Positions 1 through 13,216 of a stretch of DNA of 64,000 nt are shown here, piece after piece. The translations under genes were made by a program, and so were the position numbers. Numbering within the stretch: the stretch's first letter is position 1; every line of letters begins with the position of its first letter. The notes under the pieces are model-generated. The model worked only from the letters and a program-made list of their open reading frames with translations, searched no databases and was not told the DNA's origin. The stretch is from Sclerurus mexicanus. Taxonomy: Eukaryota > Chordata > Aves > Passeriformes > Furnariidae. The DNA lies in NCBI GenBank assembly GCA_013396755.1, contig VWZF01002195.1:593191-657190 (forward strand), given 5' to 3'.

Positions 1-3000
1 TGGGACCATTTTGGGGGGTACCGTGGCTCAGAAGTGAGAGTAAGAGCTTGGCTGAAATTGAAGATAACATTTTCAAAGGTTTTCAAGATTTTTTTTGGTT
101 CCTGGTTACGTGTGTAGACAGATTTTCCTAGCTAGCAATGAGCTATTCAAAGGAAATCATGACATGGAAACAGGAATGTATTTTTTGATTTGCCTTCTAC
201 CTTTATATTCAAAGGGATATAGAGAATAGAGAGGAGCTTTTAGCGCCTATCACCATGAGTGCAGGTGACCTGAAACTACCCACCTGTCCCCTGAGACCAG
301 ATTGGGACAGGTCCTTCAAAAGGACTTTGTCATACAGAGAACTTATAAAAAATGCCGTGGGGTTCCTGAGAAATGCCGGGATCCTGTACCCAAGCCCCTT
401 CCCGCTCTGGTTATCTTTGCAGCCCTGAGCCAAGGCAGAGGGACAATGGCTGTGTTTGGGGTAAATTTCCTTTCGAGGTGACTGTGTTTCCCAGCTTCTA
501 AATGTTTTTGTTTGTCAGGGCAAGGGGAGCAATACAACTTACTGCTTGCCCTGACATGTGCCTGCTGTGTGTAAACCCACAGCTTTTATAAAAAGGGCTC
601 CTGTCCTGGGGACTGTGGAGCATTCAAGTGCTTCTTGGCTCTGGGCTTCTGCTTTAGCTGTCGTAAAATCAGATTAATGATGTATTAGTTTGAGATAACT
701 GCCATGAGATCATGTAATTAGCTTGTGATCATGCTCTGTGCCAGTTGGCTGAAACTCGATGCTTTTAAAAAAAAGCTTTTTCAGAGCAACTACAGATAGA
801 GCTTTTTGATTGATGACATTAACAAATAGCTCATTAGTCACCTTTTGGACTAATTAAAGGAGAGCACATCCAGTGCATAAAGAACAACTGTGGGTGAATA
901 AAGGCAGCCATCAGGCTGAGGTCTGGGGTATGGGGGAAGCAGTTTGTTACCTTGTGCCTTTTGCTGTGCCTATCATGCTCCAGATTAAACAAATTTGTAA
1001 TGGTTCCCTCAAAGGCTTGATCCTGCCCTGCTCAGCTCTGTGAGGCTCGTCAGACCTTCTCACTCCCGCCTGCATTGCCCTCGGGCAGACGAGCAGCTGC
1101 AGGAAGGCATTGCCTTCCCGGGGCATTGATACCCTCCCAAGAGCAGCTGCTGCTTGCCCAAGTGACATGACTTCCTCTCGACACTGCTCCCACATTTGGC
1201 ATACATGGCCTTTTTGACACAAAGGTTTTACGCTGAGCAAAACTATGGGTCAGGGGATACTTTAACCTCTCTGGACTCATTGTGAGAGAGAAGAATCTGG
1301 GTTATTGTGTAGGCACCATAAGGACAACTATATCACTTTGGTTAGCATGGGGCTGGACATTTCCAGCTTGTGCCTGATGAGAGGAAGCCTGTGTTGCTAT
1401 CCCTATCTTATTGCAGGGCATTGGGAAACAGCCCAGGAAAAGGGATCCCTCTGGTAGCATTTCATCCCATGTATGTCTGCTGCAAGGCTGCTGTCCGAGT
1501 CCTTCTTTCGTACTGTGACCAAGCTCTCTCCCTCTTCTCTAGCTGGACCAAGCTCTTTTCTTCAGTCCCAGCCTCACGTCTCAGCCTCAGTCCTGCCTCA
1601 GCTGCCCACCTTGTCCCTTTGGTGTGGTGAATATCCATCCCAAACCCCACAAATTTCTTGGAGGCACAGGTTAGGGTCAGTGCCTGCTATTGCTGTAGAA
1701 CACACCAGCAATGGCCAGCCCCACTGTAGGGTTTGCAACATGGACAGAAACGATTTTTTCTCTTCTGTCCCAGCCTCCCTCACCAAACTGACACCCAACC
1801 CTACTCTCCTCGATGTTCTCCCTGCTGCCCCATCTACCAGACCTTCTGTGACTTGTGATCACCTCAGCTGTTGTGTAGCCTTTTCCCTTGCCACACTCCC
1901 TGCCAACGCTCACTCTTACACCAGACTGCAATAGGCTGGGGGTGGCTCTTTAGTCCCCTGCCCTGGCCTGGCCACCAGCAATGTGGTGCTGTTGCTTGGG
2001 GTTGCTCTGGTCCCAGGAACCAGCTGTGTGCACCCCACACTGCCTGGCTCCCCCAGGTCAGATGCTGCTCAGAAGGGTTCACATGTGATCTCTTCCTAGG
2101 TGCTGCAAAGGATTTGGAAAGGTTGGTCATCTAAACAAATAAATCACTGAGTGCAAAGGGCTCCAGTGTGCTGCCTACAGGGCTTGGACCAGGAAGGTGG
2201 TGTGTGAGTATCACCAGCACTAAGTGATCACCAGCCCCAGGTGGTCACCAGCTCTAGCAATGCCTGGATCAGATTGGACTGAGCATCTCACAAAACTGTG
2301 CCCTTACTGGAGAAGGAGCTGAGTCTGTGTCTTGTGGAAGGTGCCAAGTAGGTGGATGCAGTTAGAGCTCTGAAGTTGAACCATATGCTAGGAGATATAA
2401 CTCAAAGAAATATGAGATGCTTTGTACAGAATATGCAACTCCACTCAGCAGCACCTGATTTTGGTGAGCCACGTGGATGGAGCCAATTTTGAGGGCAGTG
2501 CTTGGGCAAACACTACCAGCCTTTACTTGTCCTCCAGATCAAGCCCCTGCATGCTGTAGCATTTAGGGTTGGACGCTTTAGTTTCTTGTCTCTCTGGGTT
2601 AGTCTCAGGTCATTAACTTTTATTTTCCTGCTGTTCTGGCCATGTGAATTCTGCAGTTTATGGTACTAAAAAAAAAATAGCCCCGTGCAGCTGGTGAGAG
2701 CCCAGAGAGGCTGTGTGACAGATTGTCTTGAACTTGAAATACTCCAGAAGAGGAGCTTAACTGGGGCTTGTGCTCCAACAGCCACTTCTGAGAGATTAAA
2801 GGGGTTGTAAAACTTTGCTGAAATGGTCATTACAATATTATGCAATTTTTTTCTGAGGTTTGGAAGAGATTTGTCGCTTAGGCCAAAAATGGACAGTGCT
2901 TTGTGATCTGCATAGGTCTTATTGAGGTATCGTAAAAGCTGTGAGGTGAAAGAGATCTTAATTCATTCAGCCTCTTTTTTTCTTTTTATATTGTATCAGG

Positions 3001-5276
3001 ATATAACATATAGTAGGAATGTGAGTCTTTTCTCACCTTGTTTTACATCAGAGGACTGGTGGAAGCTGTAGGTGTGTAAAATGAGCCCATCTTGGCCTAG
3101 GTGAAGACTGAGAAACTTAATGCAGGCCCTTTGGAAAAAATTTCACATTTGATTTGTCGTCTTCTTGAAAGACAGCGGTAACAGGTGTTGATTATTGACT
3201 GCAGCAATGCTGAGCCTTCAAGCAGCTGGAGCCGCTTGTGTGCCAGCCCTTGTGAGACACCAGGTTGAGCAGCAATGCCTCCTGCTTCAGTTCTATGTTT
3301 TACTGAGAGGTCTGTTGCATGAATGTCCATGCAGCTAGTGGACCCTGTCCTGTATTTGTACTCATCCCTTTGCCTCCCATCCTATCCTGTTGGGCAGCCT
3401 CAGGGGAGGGTGGGCATGATGGATGCTCTATGGTGAGACAAGGACTACAAACCCATGCCTGATCTTGTGGTGCTGGCCACAAAGACCTGACACACCACCA
3501 GCCTCCGCTGGGACCAGGCTCTGCTGTGAAAGGAAGCGATGGATGCCCCAAAGCTACATCAAGGACTGATGTTTATGGTCTTTTAGGTCTTTCTCATTGC
3601 TGGTGTTATTACCCCAAATAAATTTTGACTTTTGCTTTCTTTAATATTGATTGGACCTTATGTGTCAGTGAAGTCAGAAGGTTTTACATTTGCAATTAAT
3701 TTTCTGTGTGATGGGAACTCATCACACTCATCAATCATATGATTTCATGTCTGTGATTCTGAGCAGAGTGAGACAGCAGGCAAAGAGCTGAGGTCTGGAG
3801 GTTTGTTTTTTTCTTCTTTCAGAGAAATGAATAAATATGGAAAAGCCATTTTGTTTTCTATGCTACATTGCTAAATTGCCCTTTCCTTCTTTCATACTTT
3901 TATTGAACTCTCAGACAAATCCCTCCCTTGGCAGGTAAAAAGAAGAAATTGCCAGAAGTACACATTGATGAGATGCCTTTTCAGTAGTGTAGCTGTACAA
4001 ATAATAGGTTTTTCATTTCAGTGGCTGAAGGGAAAAATTGAAAATACTTTTTGTTTGGGTCACCTCCTAAAGGAGAATGCTTCTTTTCTTCTTTGATTTC
4101 TTTTCATAAGTGTTGCATGAGACATTCTGGTTTGAGATTATTTACTGCTTTTCATAACTTAAAAAAATAGAAGGAAAAAAGAAGAGAAAAAGCAAACTAG
4201 GTAACTTTCAAACCAAAAACAGCATCTGAAAGAACAACAAAAAAGTTTCATTTTTAAAATGTCAAAATGGAGCCTTGACGCTCTTCTCAGAACTCTTTTT
4301 CTTCTCTTTCAGCTAAAACTAATTACATATCCAACCCAAATTTGCCTGGAGTTTCAGCACCTTTTAATTGCACTTCAGGTGAATTTAATACATCAAAAGA
4401 CCTCCTGTCCAGCTCTGCCTGCACGCGCAGTGACCTGTCCTGCTTGCTGCTCAGCAAACACATACAGACAAGTATTTAATTCTGCTTAATTAAGGTGTTG
4501 AGCAAGAGACTGTGTGAAATGACCTCTTGCAGGTCTGGCCAACTAGGGAAGCACTGGCACAGTCATGGTTCATGCTGATGAGACTTGGCAGTGCGATGAG
4601 GCAGGGGCTTGGGCTGTGCTGTGCTGGGAGCCACTGGGGCAATATGTCAATGTGGGGTTGCTGCCCCTTTCTGCAGGCCCTTCCACCCACCCCACCAGCT
4701 GCACCATCTCCCCTCCGAAAAGATGGTAGCTAGGAGGTATCAGTGCTTGGGAAGTGCAGTGGTATGGCTCAGCCATGCTTTGCTTCCCTGAGGAGACAGG
4801 ACCTCACCCATCTCTTTCTTCACCTCATTTCCTAAGGAGATGGTGCTGGTGTCCCTCCATTGCTATCTGCCTGTCTCTCCCAGGCATTCCCTGGATTAAG
4901 GTGACAGTATTGAGTTACAAAGTAATTCCTACAAAAGGTGATGAAGAAAATCAGTCTGAGTAGAGATGAGCAGCTGCCAGTGTGATGGCTCTCATGAGAC
5001 TCACCTTACCATGAAACCAGCTCCATTGGTGCCATCTGGGGTCTTGGTTTGCTTCAGACAGTGCTAGGGGAAGTCCTTGTTGTCACTTCCTTTTGAGCAT
5101 CTTCCCACAGAGGCAAAAAAGCTTTACAGTAACTTCTTGCATCTCAGCACTGTTGTGTTCTTCCTTAATAAGTGAGAGGTTGCTGATGCCAGAAAGACTC
5201 TTGCCTCCCAAATCTATGTAATCCTGAAGACCCATGAATGCATTAAATGCCCCTGTGTGCTTACCCCAACAGGGAT
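1..5276. other. non-coding, no gene recognised
   Basis: Only short open frames without similarity to known families were found. The stretch near 655-870 is AT-rich with several homeodomain-type cores and may be a regulatory element. No other repeats were identified. Confidence 0.6.
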
Positions 5277-6014
5277 CACAGAACCATAGAATCATAGAAA
5301 GGCTTGGATTGGAAAGGATCTAAGAGATCATCCAGTTCCAACTCCACTGCCATGAGCAGGGGTGCCACTCACTAGGTCAGGCTGCTTAGGGCCCCATCCA
5401 GCCTGGCCTTGAACACTTCCAGGGATGGGGCAGCCACAGCTTCTTTGAGCAACCTGTGCCAGCACCTCATGACCCTCTGAGTAAAGAATTTCTTCCTAAC
5501 ATCCAATCTAAACCCTTCTTGTGTTAGTTTAAAACCATTCTCTCTTGTCCTATTATTATCTGCACATGTGAAGTCACTCTCCCTCTCTTTTATAAGCCAC
5601 TTTTTAGTACTGAAAAGCTGCAATGAGGTGTCCTGAGAGCCTTCTCTTCTCCAGGCTGAAGAACCCCAGCTCTTTCAGCCTGTCTTCATAAATGAGATGT
5701 TCCAGTGTGAGCATCTCCAACAGATCCATGTCTTTCTTGTGTTGAGGGCCCCAGAAGAGGACACAGCACTCTGGAGAGGGGTCTCATGAATGCAGTGTAG
5801 AGGGGGAGAATCACCTCCCTCGACCTGCTGGCTGTGCTGCTTCTGAAGCAGCCCAGGATGAGTTGGCTTGCTGGGCTACAAGCACACATTGCTTGTTGGT
5901 TCATGTCCAGCTCTTCATCCATGAGAACCCGCAAGTCCTTCTCTGTAGGGCTGTTCTCAATGAGTTATTCTCCCAGTCTGTACTCATGTCTGGAATTGCC
6001 CAGACGCACAGGTC
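5277..6014 (-). mobile_element. CR1 LINE fragment, 3' end at left
   Basis: It begins with octamer repeats of the CR1 3' terminus (CACAGAACCATAGAATCATAG). It then follows the reverse complement of the CR1 3' UTR and the end of the reverse transcriptase ORF, including GGCCTTGAACACTTCCAGGG and CCTCGACCTGCTGGCTGTGC. It is 5'-truncated, as is usual for CR1. Open frames in it are remnants, not genes. Confidence 0.95.
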
Positions 6015-9000
6015 CAAGGAGTCAAAGGAAGAAGAATTCTGCCATGTGGATTCTCAAGTGCAGCAAACCTGTAGATTGCACTGAATGGGTGATAGTAAAA
6101 TAATTCAGTGTCTACACCAGAAAGGAACTTTTTACAGTAGGGAGCTCCACCTATAACTGCTCAGTAATCTCCATCCTTCCTTGGTGGCTCACAGCCACCA
6201 CTCCAGAGCTGGGGCAGCTGTGAGAGCCAAGTGGCCAGCAGTAGCATTGGCTTGTAATGTGTAACTGATCACAACTCCCAGCCTGCAACTCCTGCCCATG
6301 GAGAGGCTGGGAACAAGGGCCAGCTCCTCTCCCCTCACTGGTCAGGACCTGACAGCTGGGCATGTAAAGCCAAGCCACACATCCCTGATGGATGCCATTG
6401 TAAAACATCACCTCGCCCAAAAATAAAACCCCACCCCTGCAAGTATCATGATGGATTAGGAATTTCTCAGTGTTGGTCAGACTGACAGCAGAAAATGGAA
6501 GAGATCTAATTGTTGGTAGCCTTTTGACACAGCAGGGAGACTTGTCAATGTGATAAGTTGAGACTTGGCAGAGTCAGCTACTCCTTGGTCCAAGAGTTCC
6601 CTGGGAACCCACGTGAGTTTTTTCTCAATTTTTTTTAAAATTAATTTTCTTTTTTATCCTGGAATATCAACAAGACATTTTCTTCTGTTGAGGTAAGCTT
6701 CTCAGCAGCTGACCATGGTCTAGCAACATGACAGACACTCAGAGTATCTTCTGGTTATTCCCCAGAGAGAGCAGGAGGAGGCATTGCAAACAGATCTTTG
6801 ATGCTGTGGATCAGAGATGGACGCTGCTGAAAACTGGAAGCTGGATGAAACAAACTGGTTGTCTCACGGTGGGATCCACCCCTTTTCCAGTGTGAAAGGA
6901 GGTAGGATATGATTGCTGGTTTTTAATCCACCCAGTGAAAGTGCTGAGAGCCTTCCCAATGTGCTGTTCCCCTTCACTGTGCTTGTCGTGGTCCCAGGGA
7001 TTTTGCTGGGCTGTATCCAGAGAAAGGCAGTACTCAGTATGAAAGTGGGAAGGGTCTGGCCCAAACAGTCACATTGACACAGGCACTTGATCCATGGCTT
7101 GTTTTCCTTCTCTGGAGTGTCCATTTACAGGGGGGGAAAAAAAAAAAGCCCCATCACCCATTTTTTTGAAAGTTAATATATCACTTGTACTGGATGTGAC
7201 TGGTTCACTCTCCATAAGCAGGACTCTGCAGATGACTGGTTGGGGAACAGTGACAGGAGAGATGATAAAATATTCTCTTCTCTCTTCAATTATAATTGTG
7301 AGGGACAATTTAGGATGGCTGCAAGGATATATGCTGTCTCAGAAGTGACAGGGCAGCTGGGGGCTGCCCCAACTGGGGCTCCCTGTGCAGGACCATTCAA
7401 GGTTTCAGCCCACCTTAGCATGACACAAGACATCTCAGCTCAAGGCTAGGGTCTATTGCTCTCCAAAAATTGCCAGTGTCAGGAAAGCACTTGGGGGCAG
7501 ATAAACCGGGAAGTAGCCAGCAGACCTATTTCCTCTATTGATTCATTTCTACCTAATTTCCAGCCAGATGCTTTTATTTACTTTTTAATCCTCGTTTGAA
7601 CATTTGGCAGGAACAGCCAGAAGTGCTCCCTGCTCAGGCCCAGGTCATTTTTGTCACCGAAGGTCCCTGTCCTCTGGGCCAGCACAAGCTGCCCCTCCAT
7701 GGGCAAACTCCTTCTTTGTCTGGGATGTGCTGTGCCCCAGACTAAAACCAAAATAAACTCACAGCCTTCCAGATGGCAGCACCTTGGGAACGGAAACGCT
7801 TTGCTTTGGTAAAGTGCTCACTTATCTCCATCTGTTTCCCTTGGCTTCCCGCTGATAGCCCAGATGCTGGGGGAAGGGGAAAGGGACAGTCTAAGATGTG
7901 GCATTGCCTCCTTTTCTGTGAGAGCTGAATTAGATAAGTAGCTTTATGTTTTTGAACCCATAACTAGATTTATGCTTTTGAGCCCTGAGTTCAATCTTCT
8001 CAGGCAAGTATCACTGGGCAGCAACTTTATGATAGCACATCTCCTGCTCCTGCAGTACCCAGCCCTGGGTGGCCCCAAGGGACCAGCTCAGGGGTGCTTG
8101 CTGCAGTTCACTGTTTTTCCTCATTAGAACAACCTTTGCATCTGTTATTTCTTAAAAATCTTTGCTCTGTGCATGGTCTGTGTTACTGTTTATAGCTGTA
8201 GTGGTCAAATGCCTGTTGAGTTCAGGATTGCACTGTGCTTGTGTGTGTAAAGGCAGAGGATGGCAGAGATGCTGCCATCAGTAGTTTATAAAAATCCAAA
8301 ACACTTTTGGTTTTGTATGCAGCCCATTGCTATCCTAGACTAGTGGCTTACAGCTTTTTCTAACTGATGGGCCTAAGAACATTTTATAGCGTGGGACAAG
8401 ATCTCTTAGAAATGCCACAGGTATGCATTGCTGTATTTCATCATGCACCTTCCATTCTCAAACACCCTCCTGGAACCCCTAGGAATATAGGGGTCCACAG
8501 ATTCCAGACCAAAAGATTTTTAAGTCTGGCCCATGCATTGAAAAAGTGCCATGAACCATAAAGGAATAAAAAACCAAAAACACCAAACCCTGCAAAAGTC
8601 AAAAGGAAAAAATACACCTTCTGAAATTTTTTATTTTTTTTTATTTTAATTTGCATTGAGTTTTTGCAAGTTAGCAGAATTTTTGACATTGAAAGAGATG
8701 TTTGAAAATTACAAAGTCCCCGCTAACTTCAAGGCACAAATGGCATTCAACACTTGGCCACATATTCCTGTGTGGCTGCAGATCTTTCTGGCAGTGAGGG
8801 ATCCATGTGTGCTGTGCTGTGCAACTAAGAGCAGACAAGAATGGGTGGGCTTATTATGGGATTGGTCTTGGGATCCAAAATAATCTCCTTCAAGCTTTTG
8901 GTGAGAAATGTCATCACCTCAGGGATTTCCAGAGCCCGTGGTCTGACCTGTCACACACTGAGCTACAGCAGTGCTATTATCAGGTGACTCAAGGGTTTGC

Positions 9001-9490
9001 TCAGCCTCTGAAAAATTCTGACCAGGGCGTTTTCCTGCTCCCATTGCTTAAACCTACCCCAGCTACTGTTGTCGGAGACTGTGGTATACAGGAAAGCTTT
9101 GCTGTGGACAGGATGCTCCTGGCCATGCCCTGAGTGCCAGATGAACTGGGGAAAGGGAGCAGAGAGCTGTGGCATGGCCAAAAAGCGGAGCACTGCTGGG
9201 AATCCCAGCAAGGGCAGAGATGGGGCAGGGGAGCTCTTGCCTTCAGTGATGCTGGAAAGGGGATAATGGTTCATTCTGACTGGTCTCTGTCTTGAGCTGA
9301 TTCTGAGGTTTTTCAATGACAGCCGAATTAAAAGAAAACCCACAACACACACATGAAAGCTGTCAGGGTGAACTGGAAACAGACTGAGCAGGGGCTTATC
9401 TGCAGTGTGATTAAAACAGCAATGTCACCCTGGCTCTCCCCAACTACCTCTTCAGCTGACCTTTCCGAGCATTTGTTCTTCTTCCCTCAG
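6015..9490. other. non-coding, no gene recognised
   Basis: There are a G/A homopolymer tract near 7131-7147 and short open frames on both strands that look random. The segment ends at the acceptor of the exon-like 51-nt element. Confidence 0.6.
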
Positions 9491-9541
9491 ACAATGAGCT
9501 CTCCGAAGGTGCCCCAGCCCACTTTGCTCTGGATCAGCTGG
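9491..9541 (+). other. exon-like 51-nt segment, possible alternative AMOTL1 5' cassette
   Basis: A strong acceptor (TTGTTCTTCTTCCCTCAG) is followed after 51 nt by a near-ideal donor (G|GTAAGT). In one frame it reads NELSEGAPAHFALDQL and has the first base of a codon left over at the 3' end and two bases of a codon at the 5' end. It is therefore a symmetric phase 1-1 exon. Its 3' phase fits directly onto exon 2 at 29788, where the split codon would be Gly. I do not recognise the peptide. It could be an upstream alternative AMOTL1 exon, a non-coding exon, or chance. Confidence 0.35.
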
Positions 9542-10223
9542 GTAAGTCCACGCATGATACATTTTCCTCTCCCTGTTTTTTCTGTGTTGAGTAATTAGGA
9601 GATGACTTAAACAGGGCAGCTGCTGAATGCTTTTCGCGGCATAAATTTATCAGCACTGGTGCCTCCTTTCTGTGTTGTTTTTGAATGCCATCCATCAGAG
9701 GGATAGAACAGCTCGACTCTAGATGTGTTTAATACCTTTCTGTGTTAAATTGATGCAAGGCTTTTTCCCCTGGGAAAGAAGCTATCACCTTTCTGGTGCA
9801 GAGTGCTATAGGATGGTGCTGCTTCTTGTCTGGGAATTTGAGGCTTAGCCCTTGGCTGGCACTGGAACTTCTGTGACTTTATAGCACCTTGCAAAATGAC
9901 AAAGGATTTTTTTTCCCCCTGGAAGGCAGAAGTAGGGGTTTATAAATAAATAGTGAAGAGTAAGACACTCGGGGAGAAAACAACCTCACACAGGCAAGGG
10001 AAGCCCAAGGCTTCAGAGGCTGGATCCATGGTGGAACCCCATCTGGCAGTGATCTCCCTTTAATCCCAGGGCCAAGGTCAAAAGAGATATGTTTCTCAAG
10101 GTATGTTAGAGGTGCTTGAGGTAAGGGGGGGTGTGAGGATTTGAGGTGCAGGATGGGAAGCTTCTGAAGAAGGTCTTCTGGCCACCCACCCTTGGAAGTC
10201 TGACATACAAGGAAAAGGGAAAA
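9542..10223. other. non-coding, nothing recognised
   Basis: Sequence between the exon-like segment and the first large minus-strand CR1. Nothing specific was seen. Confidence 0.6.
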
Positions 10224-10735
10224 TCACAGAATCACAGAATGAGTAAGGTTGGAAGGGACCACAGTGGGGTCATCTGGTCCAACCTCCCTGCTCAAGCACA
10301 ATCAGTTGCACAGGATTGTATCCAGGTGGTATGGCATATCTCCAGTGAGGGAGACTCCACAGCCTCTCTGGGAAATCCGTTCCAGTACTCAGTCACCAGC
10401 GCAGCAAAGAGGATCTTCCTCATGTTCAGGTGGAACTTCCTGTGCATCATTTCTGTCCATTGCCTCTTCTACTGCTTGGCATCACTGAGAAGAACCTGGC
10501 TCCATCCTGTGACACCCTCCCTTCAGATATTTACAGACATTGATGAGGTGCCCCCTCAGTCATCTCTTCTCAAGGCCGAACTGGCCCAGCTCCTTCAGCA
10601 AATTCTCCCAAGAGAGATATCCCAGATCCTTAATCCTCTTCATAACCCTCCTCTGGACCTGCTCCAGAAGCTCCATGTCTCTTTTGTACTGAGGAGCCCA
10701 AAACTGAACAAGCCCCCAGGCCCTCCTGAGAAAAT
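10224..10735 (-). mobile_element. CR1 LINE fragment, 3' end at left
   Basis: The left edge has AATCACAGAATCACAGAATG, then GGTTGGAAGGGACCACAGTG and the usual antisense CR1 3' region. A 220-aa open frame across it is antisense CR1 read-through. The right edge is diffuse. Confidence 0.93.
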
Positions 10736-10924
10736 TGGTGAAGGCTGGAGATGGAGCCTGCACACTTTCCAATGTGAATCTTATGTACTGGGAGAAATAC
10801 CTGTCTGAGGACTCGGCACCCTGCCTTGCTCTTTGACAGCATGGTGGGACTGCTCCAGCACACCTCAGGGTCCATCACCATAACATGACTGAGCACTGGT
10901 CCTTCCTCCCAAGGCAAAGACACT

Positions 10925-11090
10925 CTACTCTTCACTTTCAGGACAATGAATTCTCCATACTTGGAGATATTCAAAAGCTGTCCGGATGTGGGCCTGGGAA
11001 ATGGGCTCTAGGTGGCCCTGCTTCAGCAGAGGTTTGGACCAGATGAACTCCAGAGGTCTCTGCTAACCTCAACCTGTCTGTGATTCTGTG
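10925..11090 (+). mobile_element. CR1 LINE 3' fragment
   Basis: It contains TACTTGGAGATATTCAAAAG, GGACCAGATGAACTCCAGAG and the 3' terminal TGTGATTCTGTG. It lies tail-out relative to the neighbouring minus-strand CR1 at 10224-10735. Confidence 0.88.
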
Positions 11091-12557
11091 TCTTCCCTGC
11101 CACTCTTGAAACCTACTTAGTCCCTAGTAAAGATGACCCATGTACACCCACTGGATGCTCACCACATATGACACTGGTGGAAACTTGGGATAGGAGGGTA
11201 AAACTGCGGGAGCACAGAGCGTGATTTTTGCTGTGTGTTACTGTCCCCAATGTATATTTCTGCTGCTAGGAGGTAAGTTCTTAAAAAAAAATCCTGTAAA
11301 TGCAAAAATGCTTAAAAACTGTTTGATGCCTTGCTGGTGCTAGAATGGGTGACACATCCAGTGTTGTCCTTACTGGTGGTTCTATACACTTGATCCTATT
11401 TTAAAGGAATCTATGTGAGCTCTCTCCACTTGGTGTCAGGATAGAGACTGCTCTGACTTACATTAACCTAGAGGAGTGTCTTAACAGGAAATGGGATGAC
11501 AGCCAAGAGCCTTCCCTTGGCTACCTCGTTCATTACCCGATTGTGGTTAAAACAAGTCAAGTAACTTTAAAATGCATTTTCTGTAACAGAACTTAAACCA
11601 GCTCCTTTTTTCTCTTGATCTTCCTTGTGTTATCCCTTGAACAGTGCCTTTCTTCACTGGCATGTGCTCATTTCCCCTAACCTTGGCAAGCCCTCAAGGT
11701 CTTAGCAAATGTATTTAATGACAAAGAAAATGCTCCATCTTCCAAATAACAAAATTTGGTTGATTTTAGTTGAGTAGCAAATAAATGTAGTAGCAGTTAG
11801 AGAGATGATTTAGATACACAAAATGAGGTGACCCCTGGTCAAAAGGCAGGACCTGGGAGGGCCAGGGATCAAGGCTGACACATGGCACAACTGACTTGCT
11901 GGCATCCTCCTTGTGTTAACAGGAAAACAGTCTGTGCCATCCAGTGTGATCTGTTGCCTCCTAAGGTGGTGATTGGCATCTCCCAGGGCTTCTGTACAGC
12001 CCTGCTGCCATCTGAGGGGCAGAAAGAACTCCCCAGACACCACTTTCCTCTGCACAGCAGTTTAGACATCTCTCAGTGTGAAAAAGATTATTCAAACCAG
12101 TGCTTGTATCACCTTACATTTCCACTTTGCTTTCCAAACACAGCACAAGATGTGATTGCTCCATCCAAGGTAGAAAGACAAAGGATGTGAGATAGCAGAA
12201 CAAGTAATGGAAAATTGATGTCTCCTCTTGCCTCCTCCCAGCTGGTGAGTTTTCAGCTGGATCAGTCTCCTGACCAAGTCAGGCACAGCTGACTGGTCTG
12301 TGGTGCCAGGCAAGCCAGGCTGTAAGAGCAAGCACATGTTGGAGGGGGAGAGTACAAGACCATACTAGTAGCAGCTTGGATTTATACTGTGTTGAAGTGA
12401 TTGTGTGATCAAAGAATACTGGGTCAAAAATACTCACCGTGGTCAAACCAAGCACCTGAACAGCAGGAGTTATTAGTAGCGGAGCAGAGAGTAAAGCAGT
12501 ATTATAATAACGTCCTGAGACTAAACATCAATATTGTAACAAAGCATCAGCAGGATA
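11091..12557. other. non-coding between CR1 copies
   Basis: Nothing recognised beyond short random open frames. Confidence 0.55.
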
Positions 12558-12680
12558 AAAATCACAGAAAGGTAGGTCTGAGAGGGACTTCAGGAAGACA
12601 ACTACACCCCCGCTCCTGCCTGAAGGCAGAACTAGTGCCTCTTGGTCAGCCATCACACTGTGTGTAAGAAAAACCTCTCC
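12558..12680 (-). mobile_element. probable degraded CR1 fragment
   Basis: The segment AATCACAGAAAGGTAGGTCT followed by GGGACTTCAGGAAGAC resembles the left edge of minus-strand CR1 copies but is strongly diverged. Boundaries are approximate. Confidence 0.4.
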
Positions 12681-12756
12681 TTGACGCTTGAAGGAAGACA
12701 CAGTAGAAGTACAAGAACCGTGAATGGCATAGAAGTAAGTGCAAGAGGGACGTGGG

Positions 12757-13214
12757 CATAGTGGAGATAGTCTAGTCAAGGGCCACAAGGATGGGCAAGG
12801 GACTGGGGCACCTCTCCTGTTAGAAAAGGCTGGAAGAACTGGCTCTCAGCATAAAGAAGGGATGTCTCTGGGCCATCTCATCAATGTCTGTAAATAATTG
12901 TAGGGAGATTGTAAAGAGGGCAGAATAAGACTCTTTTCTGTGGTGTCCAGTGTCAGGACCAGAGGCAATGGGCACAAATAGAAACACAGGACATTACCTC
13001 TGAACATCAGGAAATGCTTTTTAACCATGACAGTGACTAAGCACTGGCACAGGTTGACCAGGGAGGTTGTGGACTCTCTATACTTGGAGATAATCCAAAG
13101 CTGTCTGGACATAGTCCTGGAAATGGGCTCTAGGCAGCCCTACCTGAGCAGGGGGGTTAGACTAGATGATCTCCAGAGGCCCCTTCTGACCTGAACTGAC
13201 CTGAGATTCTGTGA
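12757..13214 (+). mobile_element. CR1 LINE 3' fragment
   Basis: It matches CR1 sense sequence from GGGCCACAAGGATGGGCAAG through CTTGGAGATAATCCAAAGCT to the terminal GAGATTCTGTGA. It shares long stretches with the copy at 10925-11090, so the two belong to the same or a close subfamily. Confidence 0.92.
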
Positions 13215-13216
13215 AA

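Noticed and set aside
10146..10808. 220-codon open frame on the + strand
   Set aside because: It lies across an antisense CR1 fragment. The peptide is CR1 reverse-complement sequence, not a gene.
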